Position numbers and translations under genes: made by a program. Positions 56,532 through 64,000 of a stretch of 64,000 nucleotides of DNA are shown here, one piece after another (positions within the stretch are counted from its first letter, which is position 1; each line of letters starts with the position of its first letter). Source of the DNA: JARRRD01 sp046706685 (GTDB lineage Bacteria; Nitrospirota; Thermodesulfovibrionia; Thermodesulfovibrionales; UBA6898); the NCBI GenBank assembly GCA_046706685.1, contig JBJKPE010000052.1, positions 6,924-70,923 of the forward strand. Direction: 5' to 3'. The notes beneath the pieces were generated by a model. It worked only from the letters and a program-made list of their open reading frames with translations. It did not search any database and was not told the origin of the DNA.

Positions 56532-57604
56532 GACGCGAAGAAGCCGATAACAATTATCTCATAAGGCAGGTTTTCCTTGAGAAGCCCGGGATCCTCATGG
56601 TATTTTGCGATTCTCCGCGAAATTTCGGCTAAATCGATCCGCGGTATCCCGTAGACATGCAGCCTGTCGCCGCGTTTGAGGTCCTTCACCACTTCTTCGG
56701 GAGGCGTATTTTTCATAAACACCATGCGAAGGCGTTTAACTAGAAGATTCCCCTTCAGATCTCTGACGGAGGCCGTCACAAACCTGCCGTCCGCCACGAC
56801 AGTCTGGGGGGCATCGGCAATCTCCATTATGAATTCCACATCGTTGTACAGGCCTTTCCTCGTAACGATCGAGACTGTCTTACTTTTCACCCTGAGGCTG
56901 CACGGAACCCCCTGATAGAGTTTGAAGACGGTATCTGCATTGCCAGGGCTGAAGCCTTTAACGGCATGAAAGGAACCGAGGAGGCTTATTCCTCCTATAC
57001 GAGTTACAGGGTGCATCTCAAAGACGTGGTCGGGATTGGCCGATTCCAACTGGTGAAGCTTCTCCCCCTGTTCCTCTTCGGCGGTCCCGGCATGCTCGGG
57101 CCAGAGTCTCCAGACACCCGAAATCTTGAGGGGACGACGTGTCCTGGCCGCAGCCTGTATCCGGTCCATCGCCTCTTTTTCGTAAGTGGCGTTCACTACC
57201 TCGCCCACAGTCGGCAGCCCCACTTGGCGTGTGCGCCCGGAGAAGTGAAAATCTCCGTCCATATAGGGAGGATTCGGCTGCTGCCAGGCCTCGTCCACAC
57301 GAAAGGTTGTGTCGATAGTAACCCTGTTCCTGTACCGTTCAATAAAAGATTTATATATCTCGATCTCGATGCCCTCCGGAGAGAAATGGGAATTGACTTC
57401 CACATAGGCGACCATTGCTTCTCTGTAAAGGTATGCACAACCGGTGAGCAAAAATGAGGAGAAAAACAGTAAGAACACGAACGCGGCGAATCTTAGTGGC
57501 GCGCTCAGGCGGCGGCATCCTGCGAAAGGCTTCATCATTTTGGAAAGACCGTATCTCGACCGGTGACTGTGACTGACGACTCTGCTGTTATCTGAAATAG
57601 CCAT
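56528..57604 (-). CDS. Lipoprotein of unknown function
   Basis: The 358-aa protein has an N-terminal membrane segment and lipobox (FLLFFSSFLLTGCAYLYREA) after a 40-aa basic lead. The mature part is alpha/beta with no family I can name; 'TVVADGRFVTASVRDLKGNL', 'GDRLHVYGIPRIDLAEISRR' and 'ENLPYEIIVIGFFA' are the most conserved-looking pieces. A GGAAGG site supports the start at 57604, 7 bp after the MltF stop, so it is co-transcribed with mltF and may act in wall or envelope upkeep. Confidence 0.65.
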   Translation of the reverse strand: MAISDNSRVVSHSHRSRYGLSKMMKPFAGCRRLSAPLRFAAFVFLLFFSSFLLTGCAYLYREAMVAYVEVNSHFSPEGIEIEIYKSFIERYRNRVTIDTTFRVDEAWQQPNPPYMDGDFHFSGRTRQVGLPTVGEVVNATYEKEAMDRIQAAARTRRPLKISGVWRLWPEHAGTAEEEQGEKLHQLESANPDHVFEMHPVTRIGGISLLGSFHAVKGFSPGNADTVFKLYQGVPCSLRVKSKTVSIVTRKGLYNDVEFIMEIADAPQTVVADGRFVTASVRDLKGNLLVKRLRMVFMKNTPPEEVVKDLKRGDRLHVYGIPRIDLAEISRRIAKYHEDPGLLKENLPYEIIVIGFFAS

Positions 57605-57611
57605 TGCCTTC

Positions 57612-59093
57612 CTATTTCGCCTCCAGGCGTTTGAGGCGTTTTTCCCGAATGATTCTTGCCGCCGATTTGTATGCTATGTAATACTTGTAAATATCGGCTA
57701 CGTATTGGACTGTCTCCCAACCTGTCTCCCGTAGCGCAACTCTCTCTACATTGAAGAACCATTTGTTAGGGTCGAGGCCCATCCCGGCCGCTTTTCGTCG
57801 CAATTCTTCTATCCTGGCCGGCCCCGCATTGTATGCAGCGAGGGCAAAATCGATTTTGTCGGCGGGAAGTATGCCCGGGTCGTTGAAGTAGGTGTCCCGG
57901 AGATAGGCCAGATATTTTACGCCGGCGCGGATGTCGTTACTAACGGTGGCAACATTCCGAATCCCCATCTGATGAGCCGTCCCGGGTAGCATCTGCATAA
58001 TTCCGACCGCGCCGGTCCTGCTCCTGGCATTCCGGTCCAGATGGGACTCCTGATAGGCCATGGCTGCGATCTTGAGCCAGTCGACGCCATAAACCTTAGC
58101 ATATTTCTTGAAGTAAAACTGGTACTTGACCAGCTTCTGCCTCTCGGATTGTGCCAGCGGGTTCAGGATCCATCTTGTACTGCCGTAGTATTTGGAGAGC
58201 AGGATGTCGCTGAGCATCGGACCGCGGCGGGCTCTTGTGTTGATAAACTCGTTCAGACTGGCAAGAAGTTGGGGATTCTGCTTTCTCACCGCCCAGGCGA
58301 TGTCGGTGTCCTTATCGGGCAGAATGTCCTTCCGGACGACGATATCCGGAAGAAGACCTTTCCACAGGTCGGCAATATACTCATCAACGACAGTTATCTT
58401 GAAGATTCCCGAGTTGACTATCTCCAGTAAATCTTCTGCCTCCAGTACCTTGTCTGTCTCTATGACACGGATTGGTCTCTGTCCTTCTTTGCGGAACCGC
58501 TTGTTCAGTTCCTTCAGGAGTTCTGCATAGCCGCTCCCAGCCACAACATGCACCGTCCTTCCCGACAGATCGTTGAGAGCGCGGAGCCCCGGTACATCCT
58601 TCCCTGCAACAATGACCTCTCTGACGCCCCTGATATAAGGGACCGTAAATGCGACGAGTTTTTCGCGTTCCGGCGTCACAGTGAGACCCGCTGCAATATC
58701 GCCTCTCCCCTCAATCAGAAGCGGTATTAGCTGCGCCCGGGGGACGGCAATGAAGACGACGAGGGGTTTGATGCTGTGTCGTCTGACCTTAGAGTCCAGG
58801 AATGTTTCGTAGTCATGTAATAGTTCGTACTCCATCCCCTGCGGATGCCCCTGAACCACTGCAAAATTTGTCTTGCTATAGGATACAAGTACCCGTATGG
58901 CGCGCCTGTCCTTGAGCGTTACGTCGAGATCTCCTTTCCACTGCTCGTTAAGACGGCTTACGAGGACGTCACCTCCCTTGTCTTTCCCTTCGGGGAAGGG
59001 AAGCCTTTCGGGCTGGCGGGAACATCCTGCGGCTGCAGCAAAAAGCGCCAGGAATAGCGTGAGACACCTTGTTAAGCCTCCGGATTTTTTCAT
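57612..59093 (-). CDS. mltF: MltF-type membrane-bound lytic transglycosylase
   Basis: The 493-aa lipoprotein (lipobox AAAAGC at about residue 23) has a solute-binding-like N-terminal domain (RRAIRVLVSYSKTNFAVVQG and so on) and a C-terminal SLT domain with catalytic Glu in AAMAYQESHLDRNARSRTGA, then VGIMQMLPGTAHQMGI and DKIDFALAAYNAGPARI. It cuts the glycan strand of peptidoglycan at the outer membrane. The ATG has only a weak GGGG site. It is followed by a lipoprotein in an overlapping transcript. Confidence 0.9.
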   Translation of the reverse strand: MKKSGGLTRCLTLFLALFAAAAGCSRQPERLPFPEGKDKGGDVLVSRLNEQWKGDLDVTLKDRRAIRVLVSYSKTNFAVVQGHPQGMEYELLHDYETFLDSKVRRHSIKPLVVFIAVPRAQLIPLLIEGRGDIAAGLTVTPEREKLVAFTVPYIRGVREVIVAGKDVPGLRALNDLSGRTVHVVAGSGYAELLKELNKRFRKEGQRPIRVIETDKVLEAEDLLEIVNSGIFKITVVDEYIADLWKGLLPDIVVRKDILPDKDTDIAWAVRKQNPQLLASLNEFINTRARRGPMLSDILLSKYYGSTRWILNPLAQSERQKLVKYQFYFKKYAKVYGVDWLKIAAMAYQESHLDRNARSRTGAVGIMQMLPGTAHQMGIRNVATVSNDIRAGVKYLAYLRDTYFNDPGILPADKIDFALAAYNAGPARIEELRRKAAGMGLDPNKWFFNVERVALRETGWETVQYVADIYKYYIAYKSAARIIREKRLKRLEAK

Positions 59094-59400
59094 TTAAGAA
59101 CCCCGCCATTGCTGTTTCTCAAAACAACAGGTGTCTTCGAATCCTCTCGTCCCATCACGCTCCTTTCCCATTAAAGATATATCAGAAGAGAGCACCGTCC
59201 GCAATTCACTTCCGGACATTCTTCCGGGTTTGCTGTCATTCTAATAACCTGCCCCGCTTACCGACCTTTACCCTTCGATATTTGAAAAACTCTATGGCTT
59301 CCGGACCGGCTTGCCGGAATCTGTAAGGTCTTAGAGCATGGTACGTATAACCTGAAGGGTCATCAAACAACGTTTTTTAGACTTTTTCGGCAAACGGGGC
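59094..59400. other. Intergenic region between mltF and the hybrid kinase
   Basis: About 300 bp without a gene, tRNA or repeat. Both neighbours are transcribed leftward, so mltF probably has its own promoter here; I see no clear box pair. Confidence 0.35.
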
Positions 59401-61236
59401 TCAGGGTCGTTTGTCCAGGACCTTCCTTACTTTACTCAGGAGCTCCGCGGATAAGACAGGTTTTGAAAGCAATTCGATGTTCTCCCCGAGATTTACCTTA
59501 TCATGGAGGATTTCACCGGGGTGACCGCTTGCAAAAATGACTTTCACACCGGCCCTGATCTTCTTTATCGCTTCATAGGCCTCCTTGCCGTTTTTCCCGG
59601 GCATTACAACGTCAAAGAGAAGGAGTTGAACCGCATCTTTATTTTTCATGAATTTTTCTATAGCGTCCTCCCCATTTACAGCCTCGATCACCTTGTATCC
59701 ATGCCTTTCAAGCAGGGACCTGGTCAGTCCTCTCACCGTATCGTCATCCTCCGCCAGAAGCACTGTTTCCGTGCCGCCCACTGCAGGCCCCGGCTGTGGT
59801 ACCGCTTCTTCGGCCGCGATCTTATTTTCAACCAGCGGCAGATATACCTTAAAACTTGAACCTCTTCCGGGCTCGCTGTAAACATTGATGTACCCGTTGT
59901 GCTGTCTGATTATTCCATAAGCCGTTGATAGTCCGAGGCCTGTGCCCCTGCCTGTTCCCTTCGTGGTGAAAAAAGGTTCGAAGAGCCTCTCTCTTGTCTC
60001 TTCATCCATGCCTGTACCGGTATCAGAAACGGTGATGAGCGCATACCTGCCGGCTTTTCCATAACCGCGGGAGTTTATAAAATCATCGTCCAGCTCAACC
60101 TGTTCTGTTGCTACCAGCAACTGCCCTCCATTTGGCATGGCATCTCTTGCATTGGAGGCCAGATTCATAAGGACCCGCTCGATCTGAGTGGGGTCGGCAA
60201 GTATTGTCAGACTCTCATCAGACGGTACTGTTTTGAGTTCGATATCCTTGCCTATGAGCCTTGGCAAAAATTGTTCGGCCGACCGTACTATATCCTCGAC
60301 CTCCACGGCACGTGTGTGGATAACCTGTTTCCTGCTAAACGCAAGGAGGCTGTCTATGAGTGCTGCTCCCTTCTTCGAGGCCGCAAGAATATGGTTGACA
60401 TAATTTCTTAAGTGATCGGCTGGGGCCATCTCGCCCTCAAGGATTTCTCCATAACCCATGATAACTGTAAGAATATTGTTGAAATCGTGCGCTATCCCTC
60501 CCGTCAATGTACCTATGGCTTCCATCTTGGCGGCCTGAGAAAGCTGTTCTTCAAGTTTGTGGCGCTCCGTGACGTTCCTGGTTACGGAAAGCATCACAAA
60601 CTTCTTGTTTTTTTCGTCGTAGAAAGGCACTGCATAAGACTCAAGCCTGGAGCGCGTTCCTTTGAGACCAACGATCTCGAACTCGCATGATCCCTTGTTG
60701 CCGCAACATATGCCTTCGACAAACTTCCGAAAGGAATCGCGGCATTCGGGAGTAATGAGGGGGTAAACCGACTTTCCAAGAACCATATCGGCTGTTTTTG
60801 CCTCGACGATCTCAAGTCCCGCCGGGTTCATCGCCAAGAGAGTTCCATCCTCAGCCAGCAGTTTTACGCACTCCGGTTCCGTTTCAATAATCGAACGCAG
60901 ATATTTTTCGCTGTTCGCGAGCCTTTCCTCCGCCGACTTCATTCTGGTGATTGTGTCCCGGGTGAGACTGACGACAATGAAGACAAAAAATGCTCCGCAG
61001 AGCAGCACGGGAGCGGTGATCAGCTGTGTAGGCAGGGCAAAGTGTTCGATACGGATAACAAGGAGGAAAAGGTAGGCAATCAGGAAAAAAAGCATCAGGG
61101 CGATCATCATACACCAGCGAGATTTCAACGCAGGCGGAACGTGCCCCCTGATTTTTGCAGTCTGCAGGATGGCGGCACATATGAATGCGACGCCGACAAC
61201 GATGAGTAAGGTTGTTATCAGCGTTACCGTAGACAT
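59401..61236 (-). CDS. Hybrid PAS-sensor histidine kinase with C-terminal receiver
   Basis: The 611-aa protein has three hydrophobic N-terminal segments (LITTLLIVVGVAFICAAILQ, WCMMIALMLFFLIAYLFLLV, LITAPVLLCGAFFVFIVVSL), a PAS domain (EKYLRSIIETEPECVKLLAE; its VEGICCGNKGSCEFEI has three Cys), HisKA with TGGIAHDFNNILTVIMGY, an ATPase domain (ASNARDAMPNGGQLL; FEPFFTTKGTGRGTGLGLST) and a receiver (TVLLAEDDDTVR; phosphosite D in LLLFDVVMPGKNG). It has no output domain, so it signals to another regulator. The three PAS Cys might bind metal or sense redox. Confidence 0.88.
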   Translation of the reverse strand: MSTVTLITTLLIVVGVAFICAAILQTAKIRGHVPPALKSRWCMMIALMLFFLIAYLFLLVIRIEHFALPTQLITAPVLLCGAFFVFIVVSLTRDTITRMKSAEERLANSEKYLRSIIETEPECVKLLAEDGTLLAMNPAGLEIVEAKTADMVLGKSVYPLITPECRDSFRKFVEGICCGNKGSCEFEIVGLKGTRSRLESYAVPFYDEKNKKFVMLSVTRNVTERHKLEEQLSQAAKMEAIGTLTGGIAHDFNNILTVIMGYGEILEGEMAPADHLRNYVNHILAASKKGAALIDSLLAFSRKQVIHTRAVEVEDIVRSAEQFLPRLIGKDIELKTVPSDESLTILADPTQIERVLMNLASNARDAMPNGGQLLVATEQVELDDDFINSRGYGKAGRYALITVSDTGTGMDEETRERLFEPFFTTKGTGRGTGLGLSTAYGIIRQHNGYINVYSEPGRGSSFKVYLPLVENKIAAEEAVPQPGPAVGGTETVLLAEDDDTVRGLTRSLLERHGYKVIEAVNGEDAIEKFMKNKDAVQLLLFDVVMPGKNGKEAYEAIKKIRAGVKVIFASGHPGEILHDKVNLGENIELLSKPVLSAELLSKVRKVLDKRP

Positions 61237-61408
61237 CTGTTTCTCATCTGATCAATCATCTCCTGCCTTCACCTATTAGTGAAAACCGCAAAAAATATTT
61301 TGGGACCGACCGTCTCCCTTTCGATTAATTTTACCACTGCGGAACGTTTGAGAATAGTATCGACCTCTGCAGGCATCCGCGTTTCTCCGTCGTTATCTGT
61401 GCGGAAGA

Positions 61409-61443
61409 TTGCGCATGTCGCAAAACCCTGTATAAGTTATAAT
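61409..61443 (+). promoter_or_regulatory. Leaderless-type promoter of trmFO
   Basis: TTGCGC (61409-61414), 16-bp spacer, TATAAG (61431-61436), and a second -10-like TATAAT at 61438-61443 directly before TAGTG and the ATG at 61449. No ribosome site is present. Confidence 0.5.
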
Positions 61444-61448
61444 TAGTG

Positions 61449-62768
61449 ATGCCTCATGAATTGATCGTTGTCGGCGGAGGTCTGGCTGGTTCTGAAGCGG
61501 CGTGGCAGGCGTCGCGGCGGGGCATAAAGGTCCTGCTTTATGAAATGAGGCCTGCCAAACAGACTGAGGCCCACAGGACCGGAATGCTCGGGGAACTGGT
61601 TTGTTCCAATTCCCTGAGATCTGCGGATATATACAGCGCCCCCGGCCTGTTAAAGGAGGAGTTGACCATGGCCGGATCCCTCATCATGGAGGCGGCGCGC
61701 GCCTCCTCCGTGCCGGCGGGTTCGGCGCTGGCGGTGGACAGGGAAATTTTTTCCTCTTTTATCTCCTCCAGACTTTCGGCGGAGCCGAATATTGAAATAA
61801 TCAGAGAGGAAGTAACAGGCCTGCCGGACAAGACGGCTGTTGTCGCGACAGGTCCTCTCACCTCGGAGCCACTGACTCGGGCGCTCAGTGAACTGGTCGG
61901 TTCCGGTCATCTCTTTTTCTATGATGCGATAGCCCCCATATTGGACGCCGAATCACTGGATTTCGACAAGGTGTACAGGGCATCCAGGTACGGCAAGGGT
62001 GGCGACGATTATCTCAACTGTCCGATGTCTAAGGAGGAATACGGGGCGTTTTATGACGCCATTATGGGGGCCGACAAGGTGACGCCGAGGGGGTTCGAAG
62101 AACAGAAGGTTTTCGAAGGTTGTATGCCGATTGAAGTGATGGCTGCGCGGGGCTTCGATACGCCGAGATTCGGCCCCATGAAACCTGTCGGCCTGCCGGA
62201 CCCGAAGACGGGAAGGGAACCCTATGCGGTCGTCCAGCTCAGGTCAGAGAACAGGGAGATGACGGCTTATAACATGGTAGGTTTCCAGACACGCCTGAAA
62301 TGGCCGGAACAAAAGAGGGTCTTCAGAATGATCGCGGGCCTTGAACGTGCGGAGTTCCTGCGGTACGGCAGTATCCACAGAAATACCTTCATAAACTCCC
62401 CGCTCTTTCTCAACACGGACCTTACCCTCAAGAACAGGACGAACATATTCATAGCGGGCCAGATATCGGGAGTGGAAGGGTATATTGAGTCGACGGCGAT
62501 GGGACTGATAGCCGGCATCAACGCCTCTCTTGTTTTGAAGGGGATGCAGCCGGCGGCCGTGCCGTCTTCAACATCGCATGGAGCGCTGATAAGGCATATC
62601 ACTGAAGCGGGGAGAAAGAACTTCCAGCCGAGCAATATCAATTTCGGTCTATTCCCGTTTCCGGAGGGTGCGGGCAGAATAAGGGACAAGAAACAGAAAA
62701 AGAAGATGATAACTGAAAGGGCTGTTGATGAGTGGAGGAAGTATCTCATGACAGTGCAGGGCGGTTAG
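61449..62768 (+). CDS. trmFO: TrmFO: methylenetetrahydrofolate-tRNA (uracil-54) methyltransferase
   Basis: The protein has 439 aa. It has an N-terminal FAD Rossmann motif (HELIVVGGGLAGSEAAWQAS) and the TrmFO signatures EMRPAKQTEAHRTGMLGELV, CSNSLRSADIYSAPGLLKEE, AIAPILDAESLDFDKVYRAS and TAMGLIAGINASLVLKG. It makes ribothymidine at tRNA position 54 with methylenetetrahydrofolate and FADH2. It is followed by xerC after 5 bp, as in many related genomes. An upstream GTG at 61446 is in frame. Confidence 0.93.
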   Translation: MPHELIVVGGGLAGSEAAWQASRRGIKVLLYEMRPAKQTEAHRTGMLGELVCSNSLRSADIYSAPGLLKEELTMAGSLIMEAARASSVPAGSALAVDREIFSSFISSRLSAEPNIEIIREEVTGLPDKTAVVATGPLTSEPLTRALSELVGSGHLFFYDAIAPILDAESLDFDKVYRASRYGKGGDDYLNCPMSKEEYGAFYDAIMGADKVTPRGFEEQKVFEGCMPIEVMAARGFDTPRFGPMKPVGLPDPKTGREPYAVVQLRSENREMTAYNMVGFQTRLKWPEQKRVFRMIAGLERAEFLRYGSIHRNTFINSPLFLNTDLTLKNRTNIFIAGQISGVEGYIESTAMGLIAGINASLVLKGMQPAAVPSSTSHGALIRHITEAGRKNFQPSNINFGLFPFPEGAGRIRDKKQKKKMITERAVDEWRKYLMTVQGG

Positions 62769-62773
62769 CATCC

Positions 62774-63655
62774 ATGAAGGAGCATATAGAACAATTCATA
62801 AGGTATCTTGAGGTGCAGAAGGGCGCCTCTGCACACACGCTCAGGGCCTACAGAAAAGATCTGGAGGCCTTCAGCGCTTATGTGAAGAAGGATACGCCTG
62901 ATGTCGGGATGATCGACGTGAGGGGCTTTGTGGCCCTTCAGATAAAGCAGGGCTTGAACAAGACGACGGCGGGGCGCAGACTGGCCTCGGTGAGGTCCTT
63001 TCTCAAATTTATGCACAGGGAGGGCTATATCAAATCCAACCCGGCAAAGCTGGTGTCTACGCCTAAGACACAGGCGGCATTGCCCAGGTTTCTTTCTGTT
63101 GACGACGCATTTACCCTCATCGAAAAACCGGAGGGGATAGGATTTATTCACGCCAGGGACAGGGCTATCCTGGAACTCCTTTATTCCAGCGGGTTGAGGG
63201 TAAGCGAGATCGCCGACCTGAATACCGACGACATCAATACCAGGGAAGGGCTGGTAAAGGTCAGGGGAAAGGGGAGAAAAGAGCGCATACTGCCCGTCGG
63301 CGCCAAGGCGGTGGATGCCGTGAAGTCGTATCTCGTGGAGAGGATACTCCTCAAGAGGAAGAGCGGGTCACTGTTTCTGAACAGAATGGGGACGAAACTT
63401 TCGGAACGCGGGGTAAGAAGGATCGTAGTGAAGTATGCGAGGATGGTCGGCATCAACGGCCGGATCGGGCCGCATACTCTGCGCCATACCTTCGCATCTC
63501 ATTTGCTGCAGGGCGGCGCAGACCTGAGGGTCATCCAGGAACTCCTCGGCCATTCCTCCCTTTCGACTACCCAGAAATACACACATCTTGATATCACCCA
63601 CCTGATGGATGTGTACGACAAGGCCCATCCCCTTTCAGACAACGAGGAAAAATAG
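62774..63655 (+). CDS. xerC: Tyrosine recombinase XerC
   Basis: The 293-aa protein has a core-binding domain with N-terminal SAM-like helices (MKEHIEQFIRYLEVQKGASA) and a catalytic domain with all active-site residues: R in SSGLRVSEI, K in VRGKGRKER, HxxR in HTLRHTFASH, H in LGHSSLS and the nucleophile Y in TQKYTH. It resolves chromosome dimers with XerD at dif. The start at 62774 is 5 bp after the trmFO stop; ATG 62732 would overlap it and add a non-homologous lead. Confidence 0.88.
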   Translation: MKEHIEQFIRYLEVQKGASAHTLRAYRKDLEAFSAYVKKDTPDVGMIDVRGFVALQIKQGLNKTTAGRRLASVRSFLKFMHREGYIKSNPAKLVSTPKTQAALPRFLSVDDAFTLIEKPEGIGFIHARDRAILELLYSSGLRVSEIADLNTDDINTREGLVKVRGKGRKERILPVGAKAVDAVKSYLVERILLKRKSGSLFLNRMGTKLSERGVRRIVVKYARMVGINGRIGPHTLRHTFASHLLQGGADLRVIQELLGHSSLSTTQKYTHLDITHLMDVYDKAHPLSDNEEK

Positions 63656-63704
63656 AAGGCGTCTTTTTAGGCCAGATTATTTATTGAAATGTGGTAGACA
63701 CTAA

Positions 63705-63840
63705 AGGACATAGTGTTTTTCCCTCATTCCTGCCTGCCGGCAGGCAGGCTCGCTTCGCTCCGGGGAACTTGCCCTCTTTATTATCAGAGACACACTGTAT
63801 GAGTATCGGGCAAGTAAAGCCGCTCAAACACTATGCCCTT
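63705..63840. repeat. 136-bp inverted-repeat element after xerC
   Basis: The ends are inverted copies with one mismatch (AGGACATAGTGTTT at 63705-63718; AAACACTATGCCCT at 63827-63840). Inside is a perfect 20-bp palindrome CCTGCCTGCCGGCAGGCAGG (63729-63748). No gene is present. Confidence 0.65.
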
Positions 63841-64000
63841 CCGACATTCAGGAAAATTTGTGAATAAAGTGGGCTAAGAGCCTGTCGGACTTAGGCCGTG
63901 TATGCAACTGTCTTTGCATCGGAACAGTCGTAACCGGGTGAATCTGCCGTATATTATTTCAAACATAGTTGGCAAGCAGCTTTCCAGCCCTCTATAAATC
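63841..64000. other. Right edge of the window
   Basis: No gene, RNA or repeat recognised in the last 160 bases. Confidence 0.3.

Overview
This 64-kb stretch is chromosomal DNA of a Gram-negative bacterium: it carries Omp85/TamB/SurA-type outer-membrane assembly genes, TolC/RND efflux, lipoproteins, TatA, sigma-54 regulation and NtrC-type signalling. The mix (TrmFO next to XerC, GlnD next to TamB, an IHF-alpha/MerR/tRNA-Pro/L21/L27/ObgE block, CstA, Usp/TauE, YHS-domain metal proteins) suggests the Nitrospirota or a deltaproteobacterium-like lineage. That assignment is inference from gene content, not from a phylogeny.

Layout. 1-5.0 kb: a LuxR-type regulator, a truncated VOC fragment, an F420/NADP-type oxidoreductase, and a leftward operon of universal-stress proteins, a TauE/SafE anion exporter and a TIGR02186-type membrane protein. 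This operon starts at a well-matched sigma-54 promoter. Immediately upstream, in the same orientation, lie an NtrC-class activator and its histidine kinase (5.4-8.3 kb). 8.6-18.5 kb: glnD, then an envelope block of tamB, a seven-POTRA Omp85 protein and a short SurA-like chaperone. 18.5-28.3 kb: housekeeping genes (YtxH protein, cysteine synthase, UbiD decarboxylase, ihfA, a MerR regulator, tRNA-Pro, rplU-rpmA, obgE, cstA, a B12-radical SAM protein and a DksA/TraR protein). 28.5-30.8 kb: a 55-aa YHS metal-binding protein coupled to a divergent PII-like protein, then a DHA2-type MFS exporter. 31.1-39.4 kb: a compact defence cluster with a type I restriction-modification system (hsdM, hsdS, hsdR), a zeta-toxin-like kinase and a small partner inserted between hsdS and hsdR, a RadC-family protein and an orphan antitoxin-like gene. 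39.6-41.9 kb: a membrane-fused spermidine-synthase-like protein.

42-56.5 kb is a metal (copper/silver) region: two exported proteins with Met/Gly-rich mature starts, a Met/His-rich periplasmic protein followed by a CopA P-type ATPase, a YtkA/FixH-like secreted protein followed by TolC-CusB-CusA, tatA and a His-rich lipoprotein. Four promoters here (at 43.1, 43.9, 48.1 and 55.6 kb) share one architecture, YTTCAM-N5-YTTCAY-N10-TATRCT. This looks like the binding site of an OmpR/PhoB-class response regulator that is not encoded in the window. It would join the CusCBA-type operon, tatA and two exported proteins of unknown function into one regulon. 56.5-63.7 kb: an unknown lipoprotein, MltF, a hybrid histidine kinase, trmFO and xerC.

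Three short repeat elements with inverted ends sit between genes (42.0, 50.1 and 63.7 kb). Related repeat sequence lies in frame inside hsdM. At least four genes (cstA, the radical SAM gene, the spermidine-synthase-like gene and trmFO) have a -10 box 4-8 nt before the ATG and no Shine-Dalgarno sequence, so leaderless mRNAs are likely. No CRISPR array, rRNA or prophage was seen.
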